A DNA stretch of 64,000 bases. Source: Nocardia sp. BMG111209. Its GTDB lineage: Bacteria; Actinomycetota; Actinomycetes; Mycobacteriales; Mycobacteriaceae. Positions 43,077 to 50,609 of this stretch are shown in pieces. The notes under the pieces were generated by a model. It was not told the origin of the DNA. It made no database searches and saw only the letters and a program-made list of their open reading frames with translations. The stretch spans positions 4,712,001 through 4,776,000 of the forward strand of contig NZ_KB907307.1 in assembly GCF_000381925.1 (NCBI RefSeq), given 5' to 3'. Within the stretch, counting starts at the first letter, position 1, and each line of letters starts with the position of its first letter. Made by a program: the position numbers and the translations under genes.

Positions 43077-43104
43077 ATGTTCAGTATATTAAACATATGT
43101 TCAG
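43069..43104. promoter_or_regulatory. tandem TetR operator with embedded -10 element
   Basis: TTGAACACATGTTCAG (43069-43084) and TTAAACATATGTTCAG (43089-43104) are 14/16 identical copies with a 20-bp period; each is a near-palindrome and AACATATGTT in the second is a perfect one. The tetR -10 (TATACT, complement at 43083-43088) lies between them and the start codon lies inside the first. Confidence 0.7.
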
Positions 43105-43149
43105 TCGGCCAGCAAGAGTCCGCCGCGAGTTCGATCCGGGTAACCGGTA

Positions 43150-43827
43150 TCAGTTGCGCGAGGCGCAGAGCAGGCCGTCGCCGACCGGGATGAGCACGCT
43201 GGTGAGCTGCGAATCCTCGGCGATGGCGCGGGTGGCCGCCCGGACCGCCAGGGTGGCGGGATCGCGCTGGGCCGGATCCGGCACCCGGCCGCCCAGCAGC
43301 GCGTTGTGCAGCAGGATCGCCCCGCCGGAGCGCAGCAGCCGCACCCCCTGCTCGACGTACTGCGGATGCTCGAGCGGCGCGGCATCGATGAACACCAGGT
43401 CGTAGGCGCCGTCGGCGAGCCGGGGCAGCACGTCCAGGGCCCGGCCGTTGATCAGCCGGGTGCGGGCCGGCGGGATCTCCGCGGAGCGGAACGCGTCGCG
43501 GGCCGCGCGCTGATGTTCCGGCTCGGAGTCGATCGTGGTCAGCGTGCCGTCCTCGCGCATGCCGTCGAGCAGCCACAACCCGCTGATCCCGGCCCCGGTG
43601 CCGACCTCGACCACCGACCGGGCCCCCGACACCTGCGCGTAGATACTGAGCAGCGCGCCCACCGACGGCGCCACCGGCGCCGCACCCAGTTCGATCGCAC
43701 GCTCCCGGGCCGCCTGCAGGATCTCGTCCTCGACGATGGAGGCCTCCACGTACGCGAGATTCCGCTGCAGGGCCGCCGCCGCGAGCGCGGCCGGTGGCGA
43801 CGGGGAGGCCGGAGGTAAGAGGGTCAC
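43150..43827 (-). CDS. SAM-dependent O-methyltransferase (Rv1220c type)
   Basis: 225 residues of the catechol/caffeoyl-CoA O-methyltransferase class. SAM site [19 protein letters not shown], acidic motif [17 protein letters not shown], metal/substrate region [20 protein letters not shown] and [14 protein letters not shown]. The ortholog in mycobacteria is always divergent from sigE, as here. GTG start 7 nt after a TAGCCT -10. The methyl acceptor is unknown. Confidence 0.88.
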   Translation of the reverse strand: MTLLPPASPSPPAALAAAALQRNLAYVEASIVEDEILQAARERAIELGAAPVAPSVGALLSIYAQVSGARSVVEVGTGAGISGLWLLDGMREDGTLTTIDSEPEHQRAARDAFRSAEIPPARTRLINGRALDVLPRLADGAYDLVFIDAAPLEHPQYVEQGVRLLRSGGAILLHNALLGGRVPDPAQRDPATLAVRAATRAIAEDSQLTSVLIPVGDGLLCASRN

Positions 43828-43834
43828 GGCTAAG

Positions 43835-43840
43835 AGGCTA
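43835..43840 (-). promoter_or_regulatory. -10 element, leaderless start of the O-methyltransferase gene
   Basis: TAGCCT on the minus strand, 7 nt before the GTG at 43827. Confidence 0.5.
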
Positions 43841-43907
43841 ACGGCGGGACCCCACCGGAGTCCGGCTGCGACGAGGCGATGCGAGGATTTTTCTCGAGTC
43901 GCCGATG

Positions 43908-43933
43908 TTCTCAGGCGTTCCTCAGCCTCTCAT
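43908..43933 (+). promoter_or_regulatory. OmpR-type repeat (CTCAG half-sites) upstream of sigE
   Basis: CTCAG at 43910, CTCAG at 43921 (11-bp period) and a weaker CTCAT at 43929, within GATGTTCTCAGG and CCTCAGCC. The flank GATGTTC and second half CCTCAGC also occur in the two-component promoter at 16049-16070. In mycobacteria sigE is controlled by the OmpR-type regulator MprA, so this fits an equivalent control. Confidence 0.5.
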
Positions 43934-44089
43934 AACCACCGGCACATCGGGACCGGAGAGAGTTGTGGCTACGCAAAGACCGGCCGACCGTCGGGCGGCG
44001 CGGGAATATCGGACTTCGTGTCCGGTTGTACCACACATTCGCGGCCCAGCCGCGAGCGCCGACCCTGGTCCCGAGTAGGAGGTGCCACC

Positions 44090-44878
44090 ATCCACAAGGT
44101 CGATGCGGCGCGCAAGTACGCCACCCTCCCCGAGTCGACGCTGCCCACGGGCACCGACTCGGTCGAATACCAGCTTCCCGGCGCCTACGCGCTGCCCGGC
44201 GCCGCCGAGCCGTCCGAGGTGGTGGAGCCGCAGGTCGTCGCGGCGGCCGAGGCCATCGCCGAGACCGAGGCCCTGTCCGAGGCCGAGGAGCTCGACGATG
44301 CCCTGTCCGGCACCGCGGCCTTCGACGCCACCGGCGACCGGACCATGATGCCGTCCTGGGACGATCTGGTCCGCGAGCACGCCGATCGGGTGTACCGGCT
44401 CGCCTACCGCCTCACCGGCGATCCGCAGGACGCCGAGGATCTGACCCAGGAGACGTTCATCCGCGTCTTCCGGTCGCTGCAGAGCTATCAGGCCGGCACC
44501 TTCGAGGGCTGGCTGCACCGCATCACGACCAATCTGTTCCTGGACATGGTCCGCCGGCGCAACCGCATCCGGATGGAGGCGCTGCCCGACGACTACGACC
44601 GGGTGCCCGCCGAGGGCCCCGGGCCGGAGCAGGTCTACCACGACGCCCGCCTGGACCCGGACCTGCAGTCCGCCCTGGACTCGCTGGCCCCGGAGTTCCG
44701 CGCCGCCGTGGTGCTCTGCGATATCGAGGGCCTGTCCTACGAGGAGATCGGCGCCACCCTGGGCGTCAAGCTGGGAACCGTGCGCAGCCGGATCCACCGC
44801 GGCCGTCAGGCACTGCGGGAGTACCTTGCGCATAATGGATCTCAGCAGTGGTTTGCCGCTGACGAGAAAGTCGGGTGA
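44090..44878 (+). CDS. sigE: extracytoplasmic-function sigma factor SigE
   Basis: About 262 residues. Region 2 ([20 protein letters not shown], then [16 protein letters not shown]) and region 4 ([20 protein letters not shown] then [20 protein letters not shown]) are near-identical to mycobacterial SigE, and [17 protein letters not shown] matches its N-terminus. Governs envelope and oxidative stress. The start is unusual: AGGAGG at 44077-44082 is perfectly spaced (7 nt) from an in-frame ATC at 44090, where gene-like sequence begins. Alternatives are GTG at 44018 or 44219. Followed by its anti-sigma factor. Confidence 0.92.
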   Translation: MHKVDAARKYATLPESTLPTGTDSVEYQLPGAYALPGAAEPSEVVEPQVVAAAEAIAETEALSEAEELDDALSGTAAFDATGDRTMMPSWDDLVREHADRVYRLAYRLTGDPQDAEDLTQETFIRVFRSLQSYQAGTFEGWLHRITTNLFLDMVRRRNRIRMEALPDDYDRVPAEGPGPEQVYHDARLDPDLQSALDSLAPEFRAAVVLCDIEGLSYEEIGATLGVKLGTVRSRIHRGRQALREYLAHNGSQQWFAADEKVG

Positions 44879-44910
44879 TCTTCCGCATCGCGCGCGAGCG
44901 GCACCTGGCG

Positions 44911-44916
44911 TAGATT
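44911..44916 (+). promoter_or_regulatory. -10 element upstream of rseA
   Basis: TAGATT, predicting a transcript start near 44923 and a leader of about 21 nt that contains the GGAAGG ribosome site. This would let rseA be made apart from sigE. Confidence 0.4.
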
Positions 44917-44943
44917 TCGGTCCGTCGGAAGGGTGTGCACCGT

Positions 44944-45417
44944 ATGAGTGGCGAGGAGGCTGCTTCGGCAGGTCGCGAGTCCGGTCGGGCCCCCGCGCGC
45001 CCGCCTCGATTCGCCGCCACCGAACATCTGGCCACCGAGGCCATCGCCGCCTATGTCGACGGCGAATTGCGGATGAATCCCTACCTGCGCGCCGCACAGC
45101 ATCTGGCCAAGTGCCCGGAGTGCGCCGCCGAGGTGGAGGCCCAGCAGCAGGCGCGGATCGCGCTGCGACAGGCCGCGCAACGGCAGATCTCCGCACCCCT
45201 GGGCCTGCACGACACGCTCAGCCGAATTCCCTTGGCCCACCTCACCGGTCCCGAGAATCTGCCCGGTCCCGAAACGCTGTCCGCCCCCGGTCTGGAGGGC
45301 ATGTCCCGCGGCGCGAGTTTCCTCGGCCTGCGGGCGGATTCGTTCCGGTTCGCCGCACCGGCGAACCGCGAAATCAGTTCGGACAGCAGGCGGTGGACCG
45401 GGTGGTGGCGCAAGTAG
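44944..45417 (+). CDS. rseA: anti-sigma-E factor RseA
   Basis: 157 residues. Zinc-binding anti-sigma motif AAQHLAKCPECAAEV (H-x3-C-x2-C) at about residue 55-68 after HLATEAIAAYVDGELRMNPY, the ZAS pattern. No membrane helix, so it is cytoplasmic as in mycobacteria. Binds SigE and keeps it inactive until oxidised or degraded. The ATG at 44944 is taken; an in-frame GTG at 44935 is possible. 65 bp after sigE, 10 bp before htrA. Confidence 0.9.
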   Translation: MSGEEAASAGRESGRAPARPPRFAATEHLATEAIAAYVDGELRMNPYLRAAQHLAKCPECAAEVEAQQQARIALRQAAQRQISAPLGLHDTLSRIPLAHLTGPENLPGPETLSAPGLEGMSRGASFLGLRADSFRFAAPANREISSDSRRWTGWWRK

Positions 45418-45420
45418 AGT
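45415..45420 (+). promoter_or_regulatory. -10 element of htrA built on the rseA stop codon
   Basis: TAGAGT begins with the TAG stop of rseA and lies 7 nt before the htrA GTG, predicting a leaderless htrA message. Confidence 0.5.
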
Positions 45421-45427
45421 TCACTCC

Positions 45428-47113
45428 GTGACGACCGAATCGACCAACACCGGAAGCGAACCGGCGGGATCGAATTCCGCCGACAGCACCGCGGGCGTAC
45501 CGGATGCGCACCCCGGGACCGGGGCGCAGGCGGCGGACCGGCGGCCCGATGCGGCGTCCCGCGCCGAGACGGACCTGACCCGCCCCGGCGGCGCCACGGC
45601 CAACGGCGACGGCGGCACCCTGCGCCCGTCGGACGCACCGATTCTGGGCCCGCGGCCGGTGTACCGGCCCGAGGTCGATCAGCACACCTCCCGCACCTTC
45701 GGCCGCCCGGAGGGGCTCGGCGGCTCCTTCGCGCCGATCGCGGCCGGCGAATCCGCGCCGCGCTCCGCCACCGAGGTCGAGGTGAACCGCCCGCCCGACG
45801 GCGTGCTGGCCGAGGCCTTCGGCCGCCCGGCGGGCTCCGGCGAACTACTACAACGCGATCCCGACGCCGAGACCACACCGGCCGCACCCGCCGCACCCGC
45901 GGATCCGTGGCGCGATCCGGCGGCGGCGGCCGCGCTCGGCGCACCGGCCCTGCACACCCCGCGCCCGCAGGCCCTGCCACCCGGCGTCCGGCTCAGCGCC
46001 CGCGAGGTCCTCTTCGGCGGCAAGGTCGCGCCGCGCGCGCTGGCGGCGCTGGCCGTCGTCGCGGTGATCGTCGGCGTGGCCGGCGGCCTGATCGGCCGGC
46101 TCACCGCCGAGACCGCCTCCACCCTCACCTCACGCAAGGTCACCCTGCAGCAGGACGCGTCCACCGAGCGCCCGCACGGCCAGGTGGCCAAGGTCGCCGA
46201 TGCGGTCCTGCCCTCGGTGGTCTCGATCCGCGAGACCGTCGGCGACAACGGCGCCCTCGGATCCGGCGTGGTCATCGACGGCGGCGGCTACATCGTCACC
46301 AACAACCACGTCATCTCGATGGCCGCGACCGACAAGTCCGGCCGGGCGAAGATCCAGGTCACCTTCTCCGACGGCACCCGGGTGCCGGCCAAGCTGGTCG
46401 GCCGCGATCCGAAGACCGATCTGGCGGTGCTCAAGGTCGACGTGAAGAATCTCACGGTCGCCCGCCTCGGCCGCTCCGGCGATGTGCAGGTCGGCGACGA
46501 CGTACTCGCCGTCGGCTCGCCGCTGGGCCTGACCAAGACGGTCACCTCCGGCATCGTCAGCGCCCTGCACCGGCCCATCAAGGAGAGCCCGGAGGCCGGC
46601 GACGACACCGCCGGCGCCTTCGACGCGGTGCAGACCGACGCCGCGATCAACCACGGCAACTCCGGCGGTGCGCTGGTCGACAACCAGGGCCGGCTCATCG
46701 GCATCAACACCGCCATCCGCAGCGAGAGCGGCGGATCGGTCGGCCTGGGCTTCGCGATCCCGGTCGATCTGGTGCAGCAGGTCGCGCAGACGCTGATCCG
46801 CGACGGTGTGGTCTACCACCCGTGGCTGGGCGTGTCGGCCAAGACCCAGCAGGTCGAGAACGACGTGATGAGCGGCGCGGCGGTACAGGACGTGGTGGCG
46901 AACAGCCCGGCGGCCAAGGCCGGCATCGCCGAGAACGACATCATCGTCCGGGTCGGCGATCGCGACGTCGCGGATCCGGCCGAACTGAGCGTCGCGGTGC
47001 AGACCCACAACATCGGCGAGACGGTCACCTTCCAGTTGATCCGGGACGGCCGCCGCGTCGACGTTCCGGTCACGCTGGAATCCGACAAGAACGCTCCCCA
47101 GCAACCCCAGTAG
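45428..47113 (+). CDS. htrA: HtrA/DegP-type envelope serine protease
   Basis: 561 residues. The first 190 are Ala/Pro/Gly-rich and cytoplasmic. One helix follows (ALAALAVVAVIVGVAGGLIG), then an exported trypsin-fold protease with the triad His in IVTNNHVISM, Asp in KTDLAVLKV and Ser in INHGNSGGALVDN. A C-terminal PDZ domain (GVSAKTQQVENDVMSGAAVQ, then AGIAENDIIVRVGDRDV) completes it. In mycobacteria it degrades misfolded envelope proteins and acts in the SigE circuit. GTG start, 10 bp after rseA. Confidence 0.93.
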   Translation: MTTESTNTGSEPAGSNSADSTAGVPDAHPGTGAQAADRRPDAASRAETDLTRPGGATANGDGGTLRPSDAPILGPRPVYRPEVDQHTSRTFGRPEGLGGSFAPIAAGESAPRSATEVEVNRPPDGVLAEAFGRPAGSGELLQRDPDAETTPAAPAAPADPWRDPAAAAALGAPALHTPRPQALPPGVRLSAREVLFGGKVAPRALAALAVVAVIVGVAGGLIGRLTAETASTLTSRKVTLQQDASTERPHGQVAKVADAVLPSVVSIRETVGDNGALGSGVVIDGGGYIVTNNHVISMAATDKSGRAKIQVTFSDGTRVPAKLVGRDPKTDLAVLKVDVKNLTVARLGRSGDVQVGDDVLAVGSPLGLTKTVTSGIVSALHRPIKESPEAGDDTAGAFDAVQTDAAINHGNSGGALVDNQGRLIGINTAIRSESGGSVGLGFAIPVDLVQQVAQTLIRDGVVYHPWLGVSAKTQQVENDVMSGAAVQDVVANSPAAKAGIAENDIIVRVGDRDVADPAELSVAVQTHNIGETVTFQLIRDGRRVDVPVTLESDKNAPQQPQ

Positions 47114-47116
47114 CCT
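47111..47116 (+). promoter_or_regulatory. -10 element of tatB built on the htrA stop codon
   Basis: TAGCCT begins with the TAG stop of htrA and lies 6 nt before the tatB ATG. Confidence 0.5.
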
Positions 47117-47122
47117 GGACTC

Positions 47123-47569
47123 ATGTTCAATATCGGCTGGCCCGAGATGGTGATCCTGGTGGTCGCCGCTTTGATGATCCTGGGCCCGGAGCGGCTTCCG
47201 GGTGCCATCCGCTGGACCGCGCAGAGCCTGCGGCAGGTGCGCGATTACGCCAGCGGCGCGACCAGCCAGCTCCGCACCGAACTCGGCCCCGAATTCGACG
47301 AGCTGCGCAAGCCGCTCGAGGAGCTCAACGAACTACGCAAACCGCTGGAGGGACTGCGCGGGATGACCCCGCGCTCGATGGTCACCAAACACCTGCTCGA
47401 CGGTGACGACTCGCTGTTCAGCGGCAATTTCGGCACGGCCAACGGCCCGGTCACCCCGACCGGCGGCGGCACCGCCATGCCACTGCCGGCCCCCGGGCAG
47501 AGCTTGCCGGAGACCCCGAAACCACTGGCCCACAACGAGACCCCGCCGATCGATTTCGACGCGACCTGA
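47123..47569 (+). CDS. tatB: Sec-independent translocase subunit TatB
   Basis: 148 residues. One N-terminal helix with the TatB signature [20 protein letters not shown] ending in the hinge PERLP, then an amphipathic helix ([15 protein letters not shown]) and a coiled segment with two copies of ELRKPLE. The Pro/Gly-rich tail is unconserved. Binds twin-arginine signal peptides with TatC; the DUF1501 protein here is one likely substrate. 9 bp after htrA, as in mycobacteria. Confidence 0.93.
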   Translation: MFNIGWPEMVILVVAALMILGPERLPGAIRWTAQSLRQVRDYASGATSQLRTELGPEFDELRKPLEELNELRKPLEGLRGMTPRSMVTKHLLDGDDSLFSGNFGTANGPVTPTGGGTAMPLPAPGQSLPETPKPLAHNETPPIDFDAT

Positions 47570-47626
47570 CGCCGCCGGACGTGTTCGGCGTCAACCCGAC
47601 TGGACGCATCCGGCTGTCGAGCTGTC

Positions 47627-47632
47627 TAGACT
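47627..47632 (+). promoter_or_regulatory. -10 element, leaderless start of the HTH gene
   Basis: TAGACT, 6 nt before the ATG at 47639. Confidence 0.5.
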
Positions 47633-47638
47633 GCGCAC

Positions 47639-48475
47639 ATGTCGGCCGATGAGGTCGCACGGGTGTTCGCGATAGAGGACCGGGTCGAACGTCTCAAGGC
47701 CGCCACCGAAGGGGTCGCCCAGGCGCAGCAGACCATCAACGAACTCACGCGCATCCGGCGAGCCGTGATCCGCGAACTGCACGCCGAGGGCTGGACGTTC
47801 GCCAGAATTGGTGCGGCCGCGGGACTGTCGCGGGCCCGCATCCATCAGGTGAGCACCCAGGGACCGGTGCCGGAGGGGTTGTTCTTCGGGCACGGCCCGC
47901 TCACCATCCTCACCCCGGACGTCCGCGCCACCACCCGCGCCGCGCCCCTGATCGGCGCGCCGGACGCCGCGGCGCCGCATCGGCTGGTGGAACTGTTGCG
48001 GGAGTTGGGTTTCGCGGCCACGGTGGAGCGTTTCCTGCCCGGCCGGCCGGTGGACATGGACCGGGAGGGTCTCATCATCCTGGGCGGGCCGGAACTGTCG
48101 CCGAGCCTGCGCTACCTGGTCGCGGCCGATCCGCGGCTGCGGCGGACGGTCGCGCGCGCGGGCCGGGTCCGGCGCGGTATCGAGGATCGGGCGGCCCGGC
48201 GGGTGTACCGGCCCGGCGGCACCGAACCGTACGACATCGCCTATCTGGCCCGATTGCCCCGGCCCGACGGCCGCGGCACGGTTCTGGTGATCGACGGCCT
48301 GCACCCGCCCGGCTCGCTGGGTGCCATCCGGCTGCTCGCCACCCGGCTGGCCACCCTGCACGAGCGGGCGGGCACGTTGCCGTTCTCGGCCGTCGTGGGT
48401 GTGCGCTACGACCGCAACACCGGCGAGCCGCTGGAGGCCGACCTGCTCACCCCCATCTACCGGCACGAGCGTTGA
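47639..48475 (+). CDS. helix-turn-helix protein with uncharacterised C-terminal domain
   Basis: 278 residues. Residues 1-75 are helical with a sigma-region-4-like helix-turn-helix (IRELHAEGWTFARIGAAAGL then SRARIHQVST). The following 200 residues contain LIILGGPELSPSLRYLVAAD and GTVLVIDGLHPPGSLGAIRLL, an alternating beta/alpha pattern ending in a conserved-looking YDRNTGEP. I do not recognise the second domain; it may sense a nucleotide or small ligand. Leaderless start at 47639. A structured repeat begins 8 bp after its stop. Confidence 0.68.
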   Translation: MSADEVARVFAIEDRVERLKAATEGVAQAQQTINELTRIRRAVIRELHAEGWTFARIGAAAGLSRARIHQVSTQGPVPEGLFFGHGPLTILTPDVRATTRAAPLIGAPDAAAPHRLVELLRELGFAATVERFLPGRPVDMDREGLIILGGPELSPSLRYLVAADPRLRRTVARAGRVRRGIEDRAARRVYRPGGTEPYDIAYLARLPRPDGRGTVLVIDGLHPPGSLGAIRLLATRLATLHERAGTLPFSAVVGVRYDRNTGEPLEADLLTPIYRHER

Positions 48476-48483
48476 GTTATCTG

Positions 48484-48593
48484 CCTCCGCTTCGCTGCGG
48501 CGGCGGGGCCCTCGTGACCCCGGGCCTTCCCTCCTCCGGCTCCTCCGCTTCGCTCCCCCGCCTCCGTCAGTCCAGGCCCTGGGCGGGCCCCGC
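48484..48593 (+). repeat. structured intergenic repeat, copy A
   Basis: One of three related elements. Outer helix GCGGGGCCC (48503-48511) with GGGCCCCGC (48585-48593); inner helix GGGCCT (48522-48527) with AGGCCC (48574-48579). The 46-nt C-rich loop (48528-48573) is identical to that of copy B although the arms differ. Located 8 bp after the HTH gene stop, in sense with it, and convergent with gpgS. Confidence 0.75.
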
Positions 48594-48646
48594 GTGCGCG
48601 GTGCGGGTAGTGCAGGCTCGGGGCAGGCTCTGCGCCGGGGGTTCGG

Positions 48647-49618
48647 CTATGCGGCTACGCGGTCGGGGCGGATGGTGTTCATCGGGGGGCGGTCCGCCAG
48701 TGACACTTCCGTGTCCAGCGGTGTGAATTCGCCTGCCACCAGGGGGAATTGGGTGAGGGCGGCACCAGAGTCGCGAATTCCGCTGCGGGCCAGCATGGTT
48801 CCGACGATCTGCCGGCTCATCTTGCCCAGATCCGAGAGCGGGCGGTTGCGGTGGGTACGGACGCCGAGGTTCACCTGGCCGATCGCCGACAGGCCCAGCA
48901 GGTCGTAGGTGTCCAGCAGGAGGCCGATCTCTACGCCGTAACCCGGTGCGAACGGGACCGAGGTGAGCAGATCCCGGGTGCCCGCGTATTCGCCGCCGAG
49001 CGGCTGCAGGACGTGCGACAGTCCGGGCCGCAGCGCCGCGAGCAGCGGCCGCGCGACCAGTTCGGTGACCCGGCCGCCGCCGTGGTGATCGACGATCTCG
49101 CCGTGCCGCAGCGGGCGCCGGTAGTACGCCTTGACCAGATGGGTGCCGTCGACCGTGAGCAGCGGGCCGAGCAGCTTCGGCACGAACATCGGGTCCGGGT
49201 CGATCAGATCGGAGTCGACGAAGGCCACCAGATCGCCGCCGGTGACGGCCAGCGAGCGCCAGAGCACCTCACCCTTGCCGGGCAACGGGTCCAGTTCGGG
49301 CACCGCCTCCTCGCGGGTGAACACCCGGGCGCCGGCGGCACGGGCGCGCGCGACGGTGGCGTCGGTGGAACCGGAGTCGACCACCACCAGTTCGTCGACC
49401 AGCGTCCCGACCAGCGGCCGGATACTGGCCACCACGTCGGCGACGGTCTTCTCCTCGTTCAGGGCGGGCAGTACCACGGAGACCGTCCGGCCGTGCTTGG
49501 CCGCGACCAGCTCGTCGACGGTCCAGCCGGGCTGATCCCAGGTATGCGAGCGCGACCAGCCGACCGTATCGGCGTGACGCTGGTCGTCGGGGGCGGTCGA
49601 ATGAGAGTTGATCGTCAT
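48647..49618 (-). CDS. gpgS: glucosyl-3-phosphoglycerate synthase
   Basis: 323 residues, GT81 family. Transfers glucose from a nucleotide sugar to 3-phosphoglycerate, the first step to methylglucose lipopolysaccharide. Seen: VSVVLPALNEEKTVADVV, VVVDSGSTDATVARARAAGA, LVAFVDSDLIDPDP with the metal-binding DxD, HLVKAYYRRPL and LQPLGGEYAGTRDLL. The ATG at 49618 overlaps the folP2 stop (ATGA) with GAGGT upstream. Genomic order folP2-gpgS is that of mycobacteria. Confidence 0.95.
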   Translation of the reverse strand: MTINSHSTAPDDQRHADTVGWSRSHTWDQPGWTVDELVAAKHGRTVSVVLPALNEEKTVADVVASIRPLVGTLVDELVVVDSGSTDATVARARAAGARVFTREEAVPELDPLPGKGEVLWRSLAVTGGDLVAFVDSDLIDPDPMFVPKLLGPLLTVDGTHLVKAYYRRPLRHGEIVDHHGGGRVTELVARPLLAALRPGLSHVLQPLGGEYAGTRDLLTSVPFAPGYGVEIGLLLDTYDLLGLSAIGQVNLGVRTHRNRPLSDLGKMSRQIVGTMLARSGIRDSGAALTQFPLVAGEFTPLDTEVSLADRPPMNTIRPDRVAA

Positions 49619-50490
49619 ACCAGACCTCGCAAGGTTCGTGCGGGGGGCCGCAGGCCCTGGATCGCAGCGATCGTGTCCACCACCCGCCGGGTCGCGGCGA
49701 CCTCGTGGACGCGGAATACCCGGGCGCCCGCCGCGGCCGACCACGCCGTCGCCGCGAGCGTGCCCTCCAAGCGTTCGGAGAGCCCGACACCGAGTGTCTC
49801 TCCGATGAAATCCTTGTTGCTCAGCGCCATCAAGACCGGCCATCCGGTTTTAACGAGAACGTCCACTGCGCGCAACAGTTCGAGCCCGTGATACGTGTTC
49901 TTCCCGAAGTCGTGGGTGGGGTCGATGAGGATGGCGTCCTTGCTCACCCCGGCCGCCGCGGCGGCCTCGGCCGCGGTCACCACGGTCTCGGTGACCTCGG
50001 CGACGATATCGGCGTACCGCACGCGATGCGGCCGGGTGCGCGGCCGTGCGCCGCCGGTGTGGCTGCAGACGATGCCCGCGCCCAGTTCGGCGGCGACCGC
50101 GGCCAGCTCCGGATCGGCGCCGGCCCAGGTGTCGTTGATCAGGTCCGCACCCACCGCGACGGCGGCCCGCGCCACCTCGCCGCGCCAGGTATCGATACTG
50201 ATCAGCAGGTCCGGGTAGCGCTCGCGGATCGCGGCCACGAACGGGACCACCCGGCGCGCCTCCTCGGCGGCGTCGACCTCGCTGCCCGGTCCGGCCTTCA
50301 CCCCGCCGATGTCGACCAGATCCGCCCCCTCGGTCACCGCGCGGGCCACCGCCGCCATGGCCGCCTCGTCGGTGAAGGTGGCGCCCCGGTCGTAGAAGGA
50401 ATCGGGGGTGCGGTTGACGATCGCCATGACCAGCGCCCGATCCGTCGGCACCGGTTTCCCGCACAAGGTGGACAACACCACGGAGCTCAT
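49615..50490 (-). CDS. folP2: dihydropteroate synthase homologue FolP2
   Basis: 291 residues, DHPS TIM barrel, but with diverged signatures: the first motif reads VNRTPDSFYDRGATF instead of the usual NVTPDSFSDGG, followed by DIGGVKAGPG. The metal/pterin-site Asp of INDTWAG is kept. From family knowledge, the mycobacterial FolP2 paralogue lacks DHPS activity and is linked to gpgS, which it overlaps by 4 nt here. ATG at 50490 with AGGAAGG about 9 nt upstream. Its real reaction is unknown. Confidence 0.88.
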   Translation of the reverse strand: MSSVVLSTLCGKPVPTDRALVMAIVNRTPDSFYDRGATFTDEAAMAAVARAVTEGADLVDIGGVKAGPGSEVDAAEEARRVVPFVAAIRERYPDLLISIDTWRGEVARAAVAVGADLINDTWAGADPELAAVAAELGAGIVCSHTGGARPRTRPHRVRYADIVAEVTETVVTAAEAAAAAGVSKDAILIDPTHDFGKNTYHGLELLRAVDVLVKTGWPVLMALSNKDFIGETLGVGLSERLEGTLAATAWSAAAGARVFRVHEVAATRRVVDTIAAIQGLRPPARTLRGLV

Positions 50491-50609
50491 GCTCGTCCGC
50501 CTTCCTGGACTCACGTCTCGCACGTCACATCCAGTTGATCACAACTCGGCCCGGCCGCGCCGGTCGGGTCGGCACCGGAATACCCGCCGGCGCGCGACCG
50601 TATACCCGG

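Noticed and set aside
44018..44089. GTG at 44018 as sigE start
   Set aside because: Not excluded, but the 24 residues it adds look non-coding and its ribosome site is weak compared with AGGAGG before 44090.
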